Shown in pieces: positions 53,893 to 62,684 of a stretch of 64,000 nucleotides of DNA. Both the position numbers and the translations under genes were made by a program. The DNA comes from Planctomycetales bacterium (lineage in GTDB: Bacteria; Planctomycetota; Planctomycetia; Isosphaerales; Isosphaeraceae). Position 1 is the first letter of the stretch, and every line of letters begins with the position of its first letter. The stretch lies in the NCBI GenBank assembly GCA_027452145.1, contig DAIDHB010000096.1:1-64000 (forward strand). The letters run 5' to 3'. The notes beneath the pieces are model-generated. The model worked only from the letters and a program-made list of their open reading frames with translations. It was not told the DNA's origin and made no database searches.

Positions 53893-56286
53893 ATGCGCGC
53901 ACGCTGGCGACTGGCGGCTGTGCTGACCGTCTGCCTGGCCCTTGCGGCCGGCGTGGCCGTCGGGCTGGGCTGGCCGCGGATGAACCGCTCGTCGGGGAGC
54001 AGTCCTCCCACCCTGCTCGAGCGCGAGGTTCACCCAAACCTCATCTGGTTCGCCGATCCGAATGCGCCTGATCGCACAAACGACACGCGCGTGTACGTCG
54101 ACCGCCGCACGATCGACGACGCCGTCGGGAGCCTCAATCCCTACTCCGACATGATCAAGGACCCGACCTCGCTCAGCGAGCTCCGCGACGCCCTGCGCCT
54201 GCGCGAGTCCCGCGAGATGGTCTCGCTGCGCATCCGGTTTGACCGGCTGAACCTGGGATCGGCCCCGACGCCCGAGCAGGCGATGCAGGCGATCCCGCTG
54301 TTCCGGTCGATCGCGTATTCCTGCATGCGCGACGGCTCCTTCGACGAGGCCGCGCGCTGGCTCGAATCCGGTCTCGAGCTGAGCCGGATGAAGGAGTTCC
54401 CCCCCAATATCCGCACCGAGTTCCAGGCCCTGCTCGGGATCAACGCCCTGCGCCGGGGCGAGATCGAGAATTGCATCGAATGCGCCGGACCGTCGAGCTG
54501 CATCCTGCCGATCGCCGCCGAGGCCGTCCACCGCCGCAAGGATGGCTCGCGCGAGGCCATCCGCCGGTTCGCCGAGTGCCTGGAGGCCGAGCCCGGCGAC
54601 CTGCGGATCCGTTGGCTGCTCAACGTGGCCCACATGACGCTCGGCCAGTATCCCGACAGCGTCCCGCGCGAGTTCCTCGTGCCGCTGGCCGGCTACCGAT
54701 CGAAGCTTGCCGTCAGCCCGTTCGAGAACGTCGCCAGCCGCGTCGGACTCACCACCCGCGGCCCGAACCTCGCGGGCGGCAGCATCCTCGACGACTTCAA
54801 CGGCGACGGCCTGGTCGACGTCTTCGCCACCTCGATCGACTTCGACCGCGGGGCCTCGCTGTTCCTCAACTCGGGCAACGGCGCCTTCCGCGACCACTCG
54901 GCCTCGGCCGGGCTGGACCTCCAGATCTATGCGCTCAACGCCGTCCGCGCCGACTTCGACAACGATGGTGACCTCGACGTCCTGCTACTCCGCGGGGCAT
55001 GGGACGTCCCGGCTCCCCTGAGCCTCCTGCGCAACCGGGGCGACGGCACCTTCGACGACGTCACCCGCGCCAGCGGCCTGGCCGAGCCGACCTCCAGCGA
55101 GTCCGCCGCCTGGGGTGACTACGACAACGACGGTTGGCTCGACCTGTTCGTCTGCGGCGAGTTCCACAGCAAGGATCCCGACCCCGCCGCGCGCAAGCTC
55201 GTCAGGACCGGGCGATGTCGCCTCTATCACAACGAGCGCAACGGCACCTTCAAGGACGTCGCCGCCGCCGCCGGAGTCACCGACGAGCGCGTGGCCAAGG
55301 GATCGGCCTGGGGCGACTACGACGGCGACGGCCGGCTGGATCTCTTCGTCTCCAACATGCGGCAGGACTGCCGGCTCTATCACAACGAGGGCGACGGCAC
55401 CTTCAAGGACGTCGCACGCGAGCTGGGCGTCACCGGTGGCCCGGCCAGCTTCTCCTGCTGGTTCTGGGACTACGACAACGACGGCCGGCTCGACCTGTTC
55501 GTCAACGACTACAACGGCGCGCTCGCCGACGTCGTCGCCCACTACCTCGGCCACGACGTCCCCGCGGCCGGACATCCCCACCTCTATCGCAACATGGGAC
55601 CCTCGGGCTTCCGCGACGTCAGCAAGGACGTCGGACTCGATTGGACCATCACGGCGATGGGCGCCAACTTCGGCGATATCGACAACGACGGCTATCTCGA
55701 CGCCTATTTCGGGACCGGCCGGATGACCTTCTCCGAGCTGGTGCCCAATGTCATGCTCAAGAACGTCGAGGGCCGCCGCTTCGAGGACGTCACCGAGTCC
55801 TCCCGCACCGGCCACCTCCAGAAGGGCCATGGCGTCTCGTTCGCCGACTGGGACAACGACGGCGACCTCGACCTGTTCGCCGTGATGGGAGGCGCCTTCC
55901 CTGGCGACCGCGCCTCGAACGTCCTCTTCCAGAACCCCGGCCACGGCGGCCACTGGCTCAAGGTCAAGCTGATCGGCACGCGCACGAATCGCTCGGCCCT
56001 GGGTGCCCGCATCCAGGCCGAGCTGAAGTCGCCGGACGGCAAGGTCCGCTCCATCTACCGGACAATCGGCAACAACGGCAGTTTCGGCGGCAATCCGCTC
56101 ACCGAAACCATCGGCCTCGGCAATGCGACGTCCGTCGCCCGCCTGGTCATCACCTGGCCCACGAGCGGCACTCGCCAGGAGTTCCTCGACGTCGCCTCCG
56201 ACCGCCTCATCGCCATCACCGAGGGCAAGGGCACCTTCGAGGTAATCCCCCAGCCCGTCCTCAAGCCCCCGGCCGCCACACACTAA
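53893..56286 (+). CDS. FG-GAP/VCBS repeat protein with ASPIC-UnbV C-terminus
   Basis: The 797-residue protein has an N-terminal membrane or signal segment (residues 8-26), a TPR-like helical region (about 110-250), then a beta-propeller with seven calcium-binding loops of the form D-x-D-N-D-G-x-x-D starting near residues 301, 354, 409, 475, 526, 595 and 652. The C-terminal ASPIC/UnbV domain (about 690-780: GHWLKVKLIGTRTNRSALGA) completes the common planctomycete architecture. It should face the periplasm or cell surface and bind calcium; the ligand is unknown. AGGGGA lies upstream of the ATG. Confidence 0.83.
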   Translation: MRARWRLAAVLTVCLALAAGVAVGLGWPRMNRSSGSSPPTLLEREVHPNLIWFADPNAPDRTNDTRVYVDRRTIDDAVGSLNPYSDMIKDPTSLSELRDALRLRESREMVSLRIRFDRLNLGSAPTPEQAMQAIPLFRSIAYSCMRDGSFDEAARWLESGLELSRMKEFPPNIRTEFQALLGINALRRGEIENCIECAGPSSCILPIAAEAVHRRKDGSREAIRRFAECLEAEPGDLRIRWLLNVAHMTLGQYPDSVPREFLVPLAGYRSKLAVSPFENVASRVGLTTRGPNLAGGSILDDFNGDGLVDVFATSIDFDRGASLFLNSGNGAFRDHSASAGLDLQIYALNAVRADFDNDGDLDVLLLRGAWDVPAPLSLLRNRGDGTFDDVTRASGLAEPTSSESAAWGDYDNDGWLDLFVCGEFHSKDPDPAARKLVRTGRCRLYHNERNGTFKDVAAAAGVTDERVAKGSAWGDYDGDGRLDLFVSNMRQDCRLYHNEGDGTFKDVARELGVTGGPASFSCWFWDYDNDGRLDLFVNDYNGALADVVAHYLGHDVPAAGHPHLYRNMGPSGFRDVSKDVGLDWTITAMGANFGDIDNDGYLDAYFGTGRMTFSELVPNVMLKNVEGRRFEDVTESSRTGHLQKGHGVSFADWDNDGDLDLFAVMGGAFPGDRASNVLFQNPGHGGHWLKVKLIGTRTNRSALGARIQAELKSPDGKVRSIYRTIGNNGSFGGNPLTETIGLGNATSVARLVITWPTSGTRQEFLDVASDRLIAITEGKGTFEVIPQPVLKPPAATH

Positions 56287-56831
56287 ATCGGCACCCGCAA
56301 GGGGAAAAGTCGCGCAGGCGTCCCCCTCCTGTCGACACCGTCGCCCCTGGTCCATACCCACCCTGCGCCATCACGCGACATCGCGACGTTCGATCCAGGC
56401 GTCCGCGCTTCCTGGCCAGGGGCCGCCGTACTCAAAGGGCCCGGACAGATAGGCCCGGCCATCGCCCGCAACAACACGGATACCTGCGACCTCGCCGCGC
56501 CCAGCGACGTTAGCCTGGAAGCACCGCCACTGAGCCGGCCAAAACACAGATTACCACCCCAAGGAACCCAGATAGAAACTGATTCCCAGGCATTACGGAG
56601 TCAGTTTGATTAAAAACCGATCCAAACACACTATAATAGTTCTAAACGCTGCATTCCAGCCCTCACATCTGGCAAGATTTATATTTCTTTTGATGCTCGT
56701 CCGCTGCTTTTTGTCGTCGTTTTTTCTCTATATTCTTGACTCCAACTTCGAGGCGGGGTTAGGTTCATGCATCGTGCGTGATAAAGGACATCGGCATCTG
56801 CGATGTCGGTCTGAGTCCGATGGAGGATTGA
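56287..56831. other. intergenic region, GC-rich left half and AT-rich right half
   Basis: No gene is supported. From about 56580 to 56750 the DNA is strikingly AT-rich for this genome and holds the promoter-like pair listed next. The short frame crossing it has no homology and low-complexity hydrophobic content. Confidence 0.5.
56610..56637 (+). promoter_or_regulatory. candidate promoter with consensus -10 for the second PEP-CTERM gene
   Basis: A perfect TATAAT at 56632-56637 is preceded by TTAAAA at 56610-56615 with a 16-base spacer; TTGATT four bases further left is an alternative -35. Transcription from here would give a leader of about 190 AT-rich bases before ATG 56832. Confidence 0.45.
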
Positions 56832-57578
56832 ATGAGGCGCGTTGTCGGCGTTTGTGTGCTCGCGTTGCTGGGGGCCTTTTTCGTGAACCGTGAAGCCGTT
56901 GCCGGTAACATCACGGTCTACACCGACCGGTCGTCGTTCGACACGGCCATGAATGTGCCGCTCAGCGTCGAGGATTTCACCAGCGGGACCCACTACCCGA
57001 TCACCACGGGGGTACTCAACTCGAAGACGAACTTCACGCCGGCAAACGGAACCCCCATCAAGCCGGGGGATATCCTGCCTGGCGTCACCTACTCGACGCC
57101 GATCCCCCCATCACCGTTCAATAAAGATAATTTTTTCAACATTGATTCAGATGGAGGCAAGTATTTCCAGGGAGGATTCCTGGATAGCAGCATCGGCGGC
57201 GTCCCCACGGGCGGGGCTCTAACGACCGCCTTCGACAACCCGATCGCTGGATTCGGCTTCGATACCAGCCCCGAGATGGGAACCACTCTCACGATATCGA
57301 TCACGTTCAAGTCGGGGCCGGACTATACCAATAATTCGCTGTCCATCAACACCTCCGGACTGACCTTCTTCGGATTCGTCAGCGACGCGACGGACATCGT
57401 GTCGGCGACGATGTACGGCAACGACTCGGAGCATTCGTTCGCCATCGACAATTTCACCTTCCCGGTCTCGGCGGCGTCCGTGCCCGAGCCCTCGTCGATC
57501 GTCGGGGCGAGCCTGGCAGTTCTCATCGGCGCCGCCGGCACATGGCGCCGCCGCGCCCGGCGAGCACGCTCACGATAG
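56832..57578 (+). CDS. exported PEP-CTERM protein
   Basis: The 248-residue protein has a signal peptide (cleavage near NREAVAGN, about residue 24) and a C-terminal sorting signal: VPEPSS, a hydrophobic helix, then WRRRARRARSR. The body is rich in Thr, Ser, Asn and Gly, with alternating strands (TTLTISITFKSGPDYTNNSL, FAIDNFTFP), suggesting a beta-sandwich domain like other PEP-CTERM matrix proteins. No enzyme motif is seen. GC content and codon use are somewhat lower than in the neighbours. GGAGG lies six bases before the ATG. Confidence 0.78.
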   Translation: MRRVVGVCVLALLGAFFVNREAVAGNITVYTDRSSFDTAMNVPLSVEDFTSGTHYPITTGVLNSKTNFTPANGTPIKPGDILPGVTYSTPIPPSPFNKDNFFNIDSDGGKYFQGGFLDSSIGGVPTGGALTTAFDNPIAGFGFDTSPEMGTTLTISITFKSGPDYTNNSLSINTSGLTFFGFVSDATDIVSATMYGNDSEHSFAIDNFTFPVSAASVPEPSSIVGASLAVLIGAAGTWRRRARRARSR

Positions 57579-57798
57579 TTTTTTTCCGACCGAGGTCGCG
57601 AGCCGGCGATCGAGCGCCGACCGTCGACCAGATGTCGCCCGACAACGACCGGATCCGGGGCATGGCCCCTGACCAGGGAAAGTCAGGAGTCATGTCCCCG
57701 GACCTCCTCGCCCGTGATGCCCCGGATCTCGATCCCGCCGAGGATTCCATCGACGAGGACGGGGTCGAGGGTGCTACGAGCCCCGGATACCTGGCGGG

Positions 57799-60700
57799 CT
57801 ACCTTGCCGGGGCGAACGGGTCATCCGGCATCGCCATGTCCTGGATCAACACCCGGAAATCGTCCCGATCGCGCAGCGCGCGGAAATCCGGATCGGTCTT
57901 CAGATCTTCCATGCCCTTGTATCCGCCCTCGACGGCCTGTCGAAGCCATTTCATGGCCTCGTCCGCCTCGAGACGGGCCGACTCGGCGGAGACGCCCGAC
58001 TCGCGAGTCCCTGCCAGCGTGGCCAGGAGCGCATGCGAGCGGCCCTGGTCGAACTGATCGTCGTTCTCCACGGATGGCAGGGCATTGCGGAGGGCAATCG
58101 ACCGTCGCAGCGACTTCGCCCCGTCGGCCGCGCGACCGGCCCGGACCAGGGCCTTGCCGAGTCCCGCGAGATCATCCGCCAGCCATCCCGAGTAGAGGGT
58201 GACGTCCGGGTGGTCGCGAGCCAGAGGCTCGTAGATCGCGCGGGCCTCCTCCAGCTTCGCGATCGCGCCAGCGATGTCCCCGGTCTCCATCCGCACGCGA
58301 CCGAGATTCTCCAGGCAGTTGGCCAGGTCCGCCTGGTGTTCCGGGACGTTCGGGCGAGCCTCCGCCACGCGATGAATGGAAACCAGGGCCCGTTCCAATG
58401 CCTCGCGGGCCTCTCCTGGTCGTTTCATCATCATGAGCGTCCAGCCGAGGTTGCCGTCGGCTTTTCCCAGATCGCTCGCGAAGCCGATGACAGCCGGATA
58501 GGCCCGGACCAGTTGCTCCTGAGTGGACCGCGCGTGCTCGAATTCCTCGATCGCCCGCGGCAACCGGCCCATCATGGCGCAGACCGTACCGACGTTGAAG
58601 TCAGCGGCGGCCAGGTCGCGGCGAAACTCCTCGACCTCCGCATGTGCGTCCGAGATCTGCTTTTTCAGCTCACGCGACCTGAGCAACGATTCCAGAGCGC
58701 CGGCCAGGTCGCCTTTCTGCGTCAGGAGCATGCCCGCGTCGTTGAAGCACCAGGACAGGAGTCGCTGGTAGTTCACCACCTCGGGATGAGCCGCCGCGAG
58801 CGGCTCGACGAGCGCTCTCGCCCGCTCATAGTTGGTCCGGGCCTCCTGCGTCTTGCCGGTACGAAAGTACGCCACGGCCGACCAGTATTCGAGGCGAGCC
58901 AGCTCGCCCTGGATCGCGTCCGCCCGCGAATCCTCGGCCAGCAGCCGCGAGAGGACCGTTCGTGCCTCTTCCACGGCCGCCATCGCCTCGTCCGTCCGGT
59001 CCATCTTCTCGAGCAGGATCGTGACGTCGACCAGGCTCCGCGCCAGGTCCGCCCGCGTTTCGGAGTCGGCTGAGGGTTCACTCGCCAGCGCGCGCCGCAC
59101 GTCCAGCGCCTTGCGGTGCATGCCTAGGGCCTCGGGCACCTTGCCGATCTTCTCGGTGAGCTCGCCGACCTCCGCGTACGCGTTGCCCAGCGCGCGTCGC
59201 GACGCGGGATCGGACCCGCCGCCCAGCAGGACCTCGAGCTTGCGGTAGAAATCCACCGCGCCGCCCAGCAGCCGGCCGCGCAGCTCCCGGAACTGTTCCT
59301 CCTTGAGCAGCAGGTCCTCGCTGACACCCGTGTGGAACGTCCGGATCGCCGCGATCGCCAGGTCGAAACGAGCCTGGGCCGCATCCCGGGCGACGACCAG
59401 CGCCCGATTCGCGTTGGCCAGCTCCTGCTTCGCCGCAGTCTCGCGGTGCAGCGAGTCGAACAGGTCCGCATTTGCCTTCGTCTGCACGACCAGGACGGCC
59501 GCCAGGCCGACGATCCCCGCGAGCAGAGTGGCCGCCACCGACGTGACCAACGTCCGATGGCGGCGCATCGATCGCCGGGCCCGACGGAGGAACGGCTCAC
59601 GCCAGGCCGAGACCGGCTCGTCGGCCATCCACCGCTCGATGTCGTCAGCCAGGGCCCTCGGCGTGGGATAGCGGTCGGCTGGCCGTAGCGCCATCGCCTT
59701 CAGGCAGATCGCCTCGAGCGCCGCGTCCAGGAACGGCCGGAGCTGGCTCGGCCGGGGGAATTCTCCCTCACGGACGCGCTTCAGGATCGCGCCGAGGTCG
59801 TCTTCCTCGAACGGCGGCACCCCCGTGACGAGACAGTAAAGGGTCGCGCCGAGGCTGTAGACGTCGCTCCACGGCCCCATCTTATCGATCTCGCCGGCCG
59901 CGGCCTCGGGGCTCATGTAGGCCGGCGTCCCCAGCGCGCTGCCCGGCTGGGTCTCCGACGAGCTGCCCGCCCCGCTGGGAACTAGGGTGCGCTCGCCCGA
60001 CGCCGGATCCGACCGGCCCAGCGTCTTCGCCAGCCCCCAGTCGACGACCAGCGTCTCGCCGTGGCGGCCGACGATCACATTGCCCGGCTTGATGTCCCGA
60101 TGGAGAACACCCCGACTGTGCGCATAGTGGATCGCGTTGCAGATGTCGACGAACCGCCTCAGCAGCTTCCGCAGCCCCAGCGATCGCTCGCCCTCATCGG
60201 CCTTTGCGGCGGCCTTATCATGGAACCGCCCGATCGCCTCCTTGAGGCTCTCACCCTCCACGAACCGCATGGCATAGAACGGACGACCGTCGGAGTGCGT
60301 CCCAAGCCCGTAGACCGGCACGATCCCCGGGTGCTCCAGGCTGCCGGTGATCTCGGCTTCGAGCAGGAACCGTCGGCGACAGACCGGGTCGTCGGCGTGC
60401 CTGTCGAGGATCTGCTTGAGGGCGACCTCGCGGTGCAACTCCTCATCGAGGGCAACAAACACGGCCCCGAGGCCCCCTTGCGCATGCGGCCGGAGCACGC
60501 GAAACCGCTGCCCCTCGCTGGTGGACTCGCCAACCGCGTAGCTCAGCGTGCCCTCGTCCCTCGGCGTATCGTCGAGCAGGCCGACCCCTTGCAAGGTCGA
60601 CTCGACGTCAGAGTCGCCCAGCGACCTGATGGCCTCGCGGGCTGACCGACCGGTGGCCATAGCGGCGAGGCTCTTCTCCACTCGCCCGTCGTGCTTCGCC

Positions 60701-60903
60701 ACGTGGAGCACCACCAGCGCCTCGACCGCCGATCGCTGGGCCGAATCGAGATACCCGAGGTCGACGAGGTGATCGGCGATCGGTCGGCACTTTTCCCGGG
60801 CCCACGCGTGAAAGGCCGCCAGCAGCTCCGTCTGTCCGATCAGACCCGTCTGAAGGGCGAGCAGCCCGAATAACAGGTCGCCATCGAGGTTCTCTCTCGC
60901 CAT
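57799..60903 (-). CDS. Hanks-type Ser/Thr kinase with membrane segment and TPR tail
   Basis: This 1034-residue protein has an N-terminal helical region (1-125), a kinase domain (about 132-400), one membrane segment (about 462-482) and a long TPR-rich C-terminal part (about 540-960). Catalytic residues are present: Lys163 in VALKQI, Asp270 in HRDIKPGN, and Asp288 in a DWG motif in place of DFG, as is usual in planctomycete kinases of this type. The activation segment ends GTPAYMSPEAA. The TPR part should lie outside the cytosol if the single membrane segment is real, and would sense or bind partners. ATG 60903 begins MARENLDGD. Confidence 0.88.
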   Translation of the reverse strand: MARENLDGDLLFGLLALQTGLIGQTELLAAFHAWAREKCRPIADHLVDLGYLDSAQRSAVEALVVLHVAKHDGRVEKSLAAMATGRSAREAIRSLGDSDVESTLQGVGLLDDTPRDEGTLSYAVGESTSEGQRFRVLRPHAQGGLGAVFVALDEELHREVALKQILDRHADDPVCRRRFLLEAEITGSLEHPGIVPVYGLGTHSDGRPFYAMRFVEGESLKEAIGRFHDKAAAKADEGERSLGLRKLLRRFVDICNAIHYAHSRGVLHRDIKPGNVIVGRHGETLVVDWGLAKTLGRSDPASGERTLVPSGAGSSSETQPGSALGTPAYMSPEAAAGEIDKMGPWSDVYSLGATLYCLVTGVPPFEEDDLGAILKRVREGEFPRPSQLRPFLDAALEAICLKAMALRPADRYPTPRALADDIERWMADEPVSAWREPFLRRARRSMRRHRTLVTSVAATLLAGIVGLAAVLVVQTKANADLFDSLHRETAAKQELANANRALVVARDAAQARFDLAIAAIRTFHTGVSEDLLLKEEQFRELRGRLLGGAVDFYRKLEVLLGGGSDPASRRALGNAYAEVGELTEKIGKVPEALGMHRKALDVRRALASEPSADSETRADLARSLVDVTILLEKMDRTDEAMAAVEEARTVLSRLLAEDSRADAIQGELARLEYWSAVAYFRTGKTQEARTNYERARALVEPLAAAHPEVVNYQRLLSWCFNDAGMLLTQKGDLAGALESLLRSRELKKQISDAHAEVEEFRRDLAAADFNVGTVCAMMGRLPRAIEEFEHARSTQEQLVRAYPAVIGFASDLGKADGNLGWTLMMMKRPGEAREALERALVSIHRVAEARPNVPEHQADLANCLENLGRVRMETGDIAGAIAKLEEARAIYEPLARDHPDVTLYSGWLADDLAGLGKALVRAGRAADGAKSLRRSIALRNALPSVENDDQFDQGRSHALLATLAGTRESGVSAESARLEADEAMKWLRQAVEGGYKGMEDLKTDPDFRALRDRDDFRVLIQDMAMPDDPFAPAR

Positions 60904-61508
60904 GGAATTCGGCTCCTCGCGGATCGTCAGGTCTCGACGACAATCTCGCCCAGCCCGGCCATCTGACCCGGATCCTCAGCGGTGACCGCGATTATCGCTG
61001 TCATGATCGTCGACGGCACCCAGATTCCCGCTCCACTGCCGAGATTCCGTCCTCCAAGGACGCACCGACCCGATCTGCGCAAGCATGGACGCAAACACGC
61101 ACGAGCGCCGGATACGGAGCCCGAAGCACCGTTACTCCATGACCATCGAGGTCCGAATTGAGCCACGAGCCTCATGTCGCGGAGCGACACCCATACCGAT
61201 GAAAGGGCCACATCGCGTGCGTGCACCCACGAATGGTTCTCGCATTATCAGCGCAATTCAATCGACGCGGCTTCTTCGTCATGATGCTGCCGGTTTGCAT
61301 GCCCAGCCGCCACCGCTCCAGGTGGAAACGCGACGAACAAACCCGACGCCGACGGGTTCCGCGATCCTCGGTCGGACCTCTCACCCGCTCGGGGTGGAGA
61401 ATCGACGAACGAACCCGAGGGGCGCGCCGACGCCAGCAAGCATGCGACAGCCGCTCGCGCCGATGGAAGGGGATGGATTGGCGGTGCCGATCGGGCCAGT
61501 GATTCCGA
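60904..61508. other. intergenic region with an imperfect direct repeat
   Basis: No gene is supported. Two imperfect 27-base copies (61321-61347 and 61393-61419, core GACGAAC[A/G]AACCCGA) lie 72 bases apart. If translated in one frame they would read ETRRTNP and ENRRTNP, but nothing indicates translation. Confidence 0.45.
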
Positions 61509-62345
61509 TCAGCGAACCGCCGGGTTGAACTGGCGGAAGGGGATCTTCTTGTAGAGGACGAGCTGGGCCAGGATCAGCCCGCGCTGGCCGATCTGCTGGG
61601 GCATCATGAAGGCGTAGTCGCCCTTGCGGACCTGGTTGATGTTGCCCCGGGTGACCTGGGTGATCGTGAAGCCGTCGGGCCCGAGGGCGCCGATCGTCGC
61701 GATGTTGTTTCCCGGCAGGCCGACCTGGAGTGGAGTCCGGTTCACCGCGATGCCGACCACATGCAATCGCGACGGAATTCCGAGCACGCCAGAGTTGACG
61801 GGATACGCCCAGCCATACAGGAGGTTCTGCCCGCCGTAGTCCCAGGGGCTCATGTACCGGTTGAAACCGGGGTCGATCGTCGTCACCAGCGCGTTGTTGG
61901 GCAATACGCTGTTGTACGTGGGGGAGACCAGGTTGCGATCGTTCCCCTCGAAGACGTCGATGTGATCGGTCTGGAGGGTGTTGTTCCCGATGTCCTGCCC
62001 CACGGCCTCGACGACCGACTGGTTGGTCAGGGCGTCGAGGGCCATCGGCCATCGGATGAGGAACTCGCCGAGGTCGTCGACCGCGACGGGATACTGCTGG
62101 CCGCTGTGGTTCTGGATCACGATCCAGCGCGAGGTGACGTTGATCACCTCGCCCCAGGCGCCTTGCGGCGGCAGGTGCGGGAGGCCGACCGGCTGGCCGA
62201 CGACCTGCTCAAAGGAAAGCGGCTGGCCGGCCTGCTGCGGGAAGGCCAGCGCCCCGCCCGGCCCGGACGCGACCGCGGCCAGGACCGCCAGGCCCGTTGC
62301 AATCGACGCCGCCAGACGGGCACCCAACCGGGGCGATCGGCGCAT
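61509..62345 (-). CDS. exported protein of unknown function
   Basis: The 278-residue protein has a signal peptide (basic start, hydrophobic run to about residue 32, cleavage near GGALAFPQQ). The mature part starts with FEQVVGQPVGLPHLPPQGAWG, then ITSRW-like beta strands (NVTSRWIVIQNHSGQQYPVA), ending with YAFMMPQQIGQRGLILAQLV and FRQFNPAVR. I do not recognise a named family; it looks like a periplasmic or surface beta-rich protein. ATG 62345 is chosen because GGAGGTGG stands directly before it; a GTG at 62360 is in frame but would place that site inside the gene. Confidence 0.68.
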   Translation of the reverse strand: MRRSPRLGARLAASIATGLAVLAAVASGPGGALAFPQQAGQPLSFEQVVGQPVGLPHLPPQGAWGEVINVTSRWIVIQNHSGQQYPVAVDDLGEFLIRWPMALDALTNQSVVEAVGQDIGNNTLQTDHIDVFEGNDRNLVSPTYNSVLPNNALVTTIDPGFNRYMSPWDYGGQNLLYGWAYPVNSGVLGIPSRLHVVGIAVNRTPLQVGLPGNNIATIGALGPDGFTITQVTRGNINQVRKGDYAFMMPQQIGQRGLILAQLVLYKKIPFRQFNPAVR

Positions 62346-62684
62346 CTCCCACCTCCGCACTTACCAGCTTCGGCCATGCCGCCGCGAATGGAAGGCCACG
62401 CGAAGGGAATCGCCCGGCCGGTCGGGTCTCGACCGGCCGGATCGAGTCCCGGTCGCCACCTTCACGATAACCCGCCGGACGATCCCGGACAACGCCGTCC
62501 TGGCCACTTCTGTCGGACGCGGACCACCGGACGCGGCTTCCGAGGAGCGACGAACCTCCGGCCGCGGCCGCTTTGCCCTTTGCCCGGCATTTGTATTTGC
62601 CGTAAACTGGGTTCTGAGGATGCGAGGTCCCGCACTCGACGCCGATCCAGGAGTCCCCGCTTCGCCAGCAGGCGGACCGTGACC
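62346..62684. other. divergent intergenic region
   Basis: No gene is supported. A short inverted repeat (CGGC ... GCCG around ATTTGTATTT, near 62585-62602) lies about 85 bases before the kinase start and might be part of its control region. Confidence 0.4.
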
